NCBI GenBank assembly: GCA_030348385.1
Contig: JAUCFP010000006.1
Location: forward strand, 620,001 to 684,000
Source: Cytobacillus sp. NJ13
GTDB taxonomy: Bacteria > Bacillota > Bacilli > Bacillales > Cytobacillaceae
Length of the DNA stretch: 64,000 nt
Direction: 5' to 3'
Part shown: positions 61,580 through 64,000 of the stretch, piece after piece
How positions within the stretch are numbered: the stretch's first letter is position 1
Layout of the letters: every line of letters starts with the position of its first letter
Notes under the pieces: model-generated
Databases searched by the model: none
Seen by the model: the letters and a program-made list of their open reading frames with translations, nothing else
Told to the model about the DNA's origin: nothing
Translations under genes and position numbers: made by a program

Positions 61580-61786
61580 GAATAACGACATAAAAAGCAG
61601 TGCACCGCAGGAAATGGTAGTTAATCGTAAGGATTACCGACGAAAAAGGCGAGCTCCGTAAGAAATGGTAGTTAATCGAAATGAATAACGACGAAAAAGG
61701 CGAGTCTCCGTAAGAAATGGTAGTTAATCGAAATGAATAACGACGAAAAAGGCAGTGCACCTCAGGAAATGGCAATTAATCGTAAT
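61580..61786. repeat. Four-copy 52-bp intergenic tandem repeat
   Basis: Units starting GAATAACGAC (or GATTACCGAC) at 61580, 61632, 61683 and 61735 give intervals of 52, 51 and 52 bp. All share GAAATGGTAGTTAATCG near their ends; inner units 2 and 3 carry GGCGAG..TCCGTAAG, outer units 1 and 4 carry GCAGTGCACC..CAGG. So the array looks symmetrical in composition. The sequence is unrelated to the 22890 array although the period is the same. Confidence 0.9.
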
Positions 61787-61922
61787 GTATAAGAACCAAA
61801 ATGACAATAACCAGAATGAATTTGGTGTAATTCCCAAATCGGCAGCCTTAAGCTTATTCCGTGAAAAATAAACCCCCGCCTACTATACTAAAGAAGAATA
61901 TACAGTATTGGAGGAATCGGAT

Positions 61923-62621
61923 ATGCATATTGAAATGTGGACTGACTTCGCTTGACCTTTTTGCTATATTGGCAAAAGGCATCTGGAGGATGCCATTAAA
62001 CAGATTAATCATCCAATTGAAGTGACTTATAGATGCTTCGAGCTGGACCCGACGGCTGAACGGGATATAAAGGATAATATGTATGAAAAGTTATCCAAAA
62101 AATATGGGATGACGATTGAACAGGCGAAAGCCAACACGAAAAACATGGTGCAGATGGCGAGAAATGCCGGGCTTGAATTCAACATTGATACCGTCGTTCT
62201 TACTAACACGTTTGATGCTCATCGTCTGACGATGTATGCCAAAACGAAAGGGCTAATGAAAGAAATGACTGAACGGCTGCTCCGGGCTTATTTTACAGAT
62301 TCCAGGCATATAGGAGATCATGCCGCTTTAGCAGAATTAGCCGAAGAAGTTGGCCTGAACCGTGAGGAAGCAGAAAAAATGCTTGCCGGCAATGAGTTTG
62401 CAGATGAAGTCCGTGCAGATGAGCAATTGGCACAGCAATACCGCATCACCGGGGTTCCATTCTTCCTTATCAATAAAAAGTATGCACTTAGCGGAGCACA
62501 GCCAACTGAGATGTTTGTTCAAGCTTTGCAGAAGATTATTGCAGAGGATGAGATTACTGTTTTAAATGATAATGACGGTATGATCTGTGATGATGACGGC
62601 TGTGAGATTCCTGAAAAATAA
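61923..62621 (+). CDS. DsbA/FrnE-family oxidoreductase with in-frame TGA at the catalytic Cys (candidate selenoprotein)
   Basis: ATG 61923 lies 7 nt after GGAGGA at 61910-61915, the ideal arrangement. Reading through TGA at 61953-61955, the protein opens MHIEMWTDFA-U-PFCYIGKR, where family members have C-P-F-C; thus the stop replaces exactly the reactive Cys (residue 11). The rest is intact for 221 codons: FELDP, TVVLTNTFDAHRL, the cis-Pro loop TGVPFFLIN and the usual C-terminal CDDDGCEIP. A GC stem GGCATC/GATGCC with loop TGGAG (61978-61994) lies 28 nt past the TGA. Selenocysteine insertion is the likeliest reading; a nonsense mutation is the alternative. If it stops, only a non-functional downstream frame from 62022 remains. 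Confidence 0.8.
61978..61994 (+). promoter_or_regulatory. Candidate bacterial SECIS stem-loop
   Basis: GGCATC-TGGAG-GATGCC: a perfect 6-bp stem with a 5-nt loop having G at its second position, 28 nt after the TGA. Published bacterial SECIS models ask for a loop about 16-37 nt after UGA with a G among its first two bases. Short stems like this can arise by chance. Confidence 0.5.
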
Positions 62622-62625
62622 TACG

Positions 62626-62678
62626 AAAAAGAACCAGTCTAACTGTCCTTTAAAAAGGCCGAGACTGGTTCTTTTTAA
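62626..62678 (+). terminator. Terminator after the DsbA-family gene
   Basis: AAAAAGAACCAGTCT and AGACTGGTTCTTTTT, perfect 15-bp arms, continuing into T and A bases. Confidence 0.93.
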
Positions 62679-62770
62679 TTCATCCGTAAGCCCAACTTGA
62701 GAAATCAACGTACCTTCTTTTTTTATAGGCATATGATGTGTTGATAAATCTGTGAAGGGAATGACATGTA

Positions 62771-63676
62771 TTGTATCATCCTAATGCGTATTCCTACCCA
62801 TATTACCCTTTTGTAAATGCACCTGTATTTCATACTGATGACATGTTAAGAAGCAATCAGAATCATTTTCAGCAGCTTTGTGAAACGGTTCTTGAAGGAG
62901 TCAAAAGGGAAGCTTCGGTACTTGAGCTATACACGCAGCTCGCAGAACAAGCCCCTAATGAAGAGCATAAACAAAATATTATCCAGGCTATTGAAGGGAA
63001 GAAAGTCCATTTAACCCATTTCTGCAATCTTTATTACAATTTAACGGGAACACAGCCGGAGTATCAGATTGGCGAAGTATCCATTGATCATTACCGCGAT
63101 GGCTTGCATAGGGCTTATCAATTGGAAATGGAAGGTTTCCAGGAAAATCAGCGAGGGTCCGCACTTTCTCAGCTTCCGCAGGTTCAAAATGTGTTCATTT
63201 GGGCTATGACAGGGGAACAGGAAAATGCTGCGCGTCTTGTTTCACTAAATGACCGGATTACCGACTATGGCCCTCAGCCATTTGTCGTTGATATAGAGGA
63301 AACGACAAAGCAAAATAACACTTTCCGGACGGCTATTTGGACAGGACAGCATTTGCAGCTGACATTGATGAGCATAAATCCTGGTGAGGATATAGGCCTG
63401 GAAATTCATCCTGAACTTGATCAATTCTTAAGAATAGAAGATGGTGAAGGGATCGTCCAGATGGGGGACAGCAAGGATCGGTTAGACTTTCAGCGGAAAG
63501 TTGCAGACGATTTTGCCATCATAATCCCTGCAGGAAAATACCATAACGTCATCAATACAGGCAGTAAGCCTCTCAAGCTATACTCCATCTACGCGCCGCC
63601 GCAGCACCCATTTGGAACCGTGCATCAAACGAAAGCAGATGCGATGGCAGCTGAGGAGCATCAGCACGGAAATTAA
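62771..63676 (+). CDS. Ferritin-like/cupin fusion protein
   Basis: 301 residues from TTG 62771, 11 nt after GAAGGG; there is no better start in frame. N-terminus MYHPNAYSYPYYPFVNAP is Tyr/Pro-rich. Residues ~30-150 are helical and ferritin-like (LCETVLEGVKREASVLELYTQLAEQ, HKQNIIQAIEGKKVHLTHFCNLYYNLTG). Residues ~185-285 are a cupin: GEDIGLEIHPELDQFLRIEDGEG and IIPAGKYHNVINTG with the metal-binding His/Glu set. The combination suggests a spore-associated metal or oxidative-stress protein (inference). Ends at a strong terminator. Confidence 0.75.
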   Translation: MYHPNAYSYPYYPFVNAPVFHTDDMLRSNQNHFQQLCETVLEGVKREASVLELYTQLAEQAPNEEHKQNIIQAIEGKKVHLTHFCNLYYNLTGTQPEYQIGEVSIDHYRDGLHRAYQLEMEGFQENQRGSALSQLPQVQNVFIWAMTGEQENAARLVSLNDRITDYGPQPFVVDIEETTKQNNTFRTAIWTGQHLQLTLMSINPGEDIGLEIHPELDQFLRIEDGEGIVQMGDSKDRLDFQRKVADDFAIIIPAGKYHNVINTGSKPLKLYSIYAPPQHPFGTVHQTKADAMAAEEHQHGN

Positions 63677-63678
63677 AA

Positions 63679-63742
63679 GAAAAGGGATGAAACGAAAGCG
63701 GTCAGGTGACATTCGCTTTCGTTTCATTTCATCCCTCTTTTA
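63679..63742 (+). terminator. Long terminator hairpin after the cupin gene
   Basis: GAAACGAAAGCG pairs with CGCTTTCGTTTC, extended by AGGGATG/CATCCCT outside, then CTTTTATT. Confidence 0.9.
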
Positions 63743-63819
63743 TTGGGATTAGAATCTCATTACATAAATTGCTCTTGTCTGGTAAGTATACTTAATAAAA
63801 CTAATAGCTGGAGAAAGTT

Positions 63820-64000
63820 ATGCAAAATTTAGTTAAAGTCCTAATACCCAGACAACTGTTTCTGTTGCTCATCCTGTCCACAGGCTTGCTTAACCATGTC
63901 ATTTTGATTCCGAATTTATTGACAGCTGCCGGAAGAGACAGCTGGCTGAGTGTGATTGCAGCCTATCCAATCTCGCTGATTTTCATGTGGCTTATTTACT
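63820..64000 (+). CDS. GerB-type spore germination permease (3' partial)
   Basis: ATG 63820 follows GGAGAAAG; 60 codons are visible before the window ends. The segment RQLFLLLILSTGLLNHVILIPNLLTAAGRDSW is the usual first helix and loop of GerAB/YndE-like permeases. It is probably one gene of a second germinant receptor operon that continues outside the window, or an orphan B subunit. Confidence 0.8.
   Translation, partial: MQNLVKVLIPRQLFLLLILSTGLLNHVILIPNLLTAAGRDSWLSVIAAYPISLIFMWLIY

Noticed and set aside
61575..61775. 66-residue minus-strand frame across the second repeat array
   Set aside because: The frame exists only because the tandem units lack stops in that phase; no ribosome binding site and a repetitive, low-information product.
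61956..61979. Stem CCTTTTTGC/GCAAAAGG with a bulged T directly after the TGA as the SECIS element
   Set aside because: Its loop lies only 9 nt after the TGA, too close for the published bacterial models, and has no G in its first two positions. It also excludes the better-placed stem at 61978-61994.

Overview
The window reads as chromosomal DNA of an endospore-forming member of the Bacillaceae (low-to-moderate GC, strong AGGAGG-type ribosome binding sites, frequent TTG/GTG starts, hairpin-plus-T-run terminators). Spore-germination operons (gerA/B/C type at 23288-27024 and a second gerB-type gene entering at 63820), a yoaS-yozG-yoaT set like that of B. subtilis, glpP and a ygaJ-type peptidase support this; a Cytobacillus/Mesobacillus-like genus is a guess. 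I saw no rRNA, tRNA, CRISPR array, prophage or intact insertion sequence.

Layout. 1-5395: end of a glycosidase-like gene, a CheY-type regulator and a large hybrid histidine kinase. 5695-8563: gamma-glutamyltransferase plus M20 peptidase. 8673-13964: glycosyltransferase island (five sugar-transfer genes in two divergent blocks) around a protein with a Thr/Pro repeat linker. 14187-15765: yoaS-yozG-yoaT with a REP-like inverted repeat inserted. 15805-18591: membrane proteins, including a YibE/F pair, and an unlisted 34-residue gene. 18766-21895: TetR regulator with an ABC exporter. 21982-27024: DUF3189 gene, a 52-bp tandem repeat array and a ger operon behind a sigma-G-type promoter. 27200-32292: an operon matching the N-succinyl pathway that turns D- into L-amino acids. 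32525-41604: IclR-controlled cluster (NitT/TauT-type ABC importer, small-type isopropylmalate-dehydratase pair, CoA-transferase, HMG-CoA-lyase family enzyme, MFS carrier), best explained as import and cleavage of a C5-type branched dicarboxylate. 42358-44648: divergent MocR-type regulator and class D beta-lactamase. 46124-50119: GlpP with an attenuator-like leader and a secreted phosphoesterase bracketed by a duplicated leader block. 50176-52962: rRNA methyltransferase plus ABC-F ribosome-protection operon behind an antibiotic-responsive attenuator. 53026-64000: small metabolic, resistance-like and spore-associated genes.

Strongest finds. (1) At 61923-62621 a DsbA/FrnE-family gene has an in-frame TGA exactly where the first Cys of the catalytic C-P-F-C motif should be, with a GC-rich stem-loop 28 nt downstream: a candidate selenoprotein. 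(2) At 52850-52894 (minus) there is a 14-codon leader peptide carrying the M-R-L-R macrolide-arrest motif and matching, as I recall it, the ErmD leader at all but one position; it lies between a consensus promoter and three successive terminators, upstream of the RlmA-type methyltransferase and ABC-F genes. (3) Three unrelated intergenic arrays have periods of about 52, 52 and 20.5 bp, near whole numbers of helical turns. (4) The TetR gene seems to start at an ATT codon. (5) The ygaJ-type peptidase gene is broken by one TAA.
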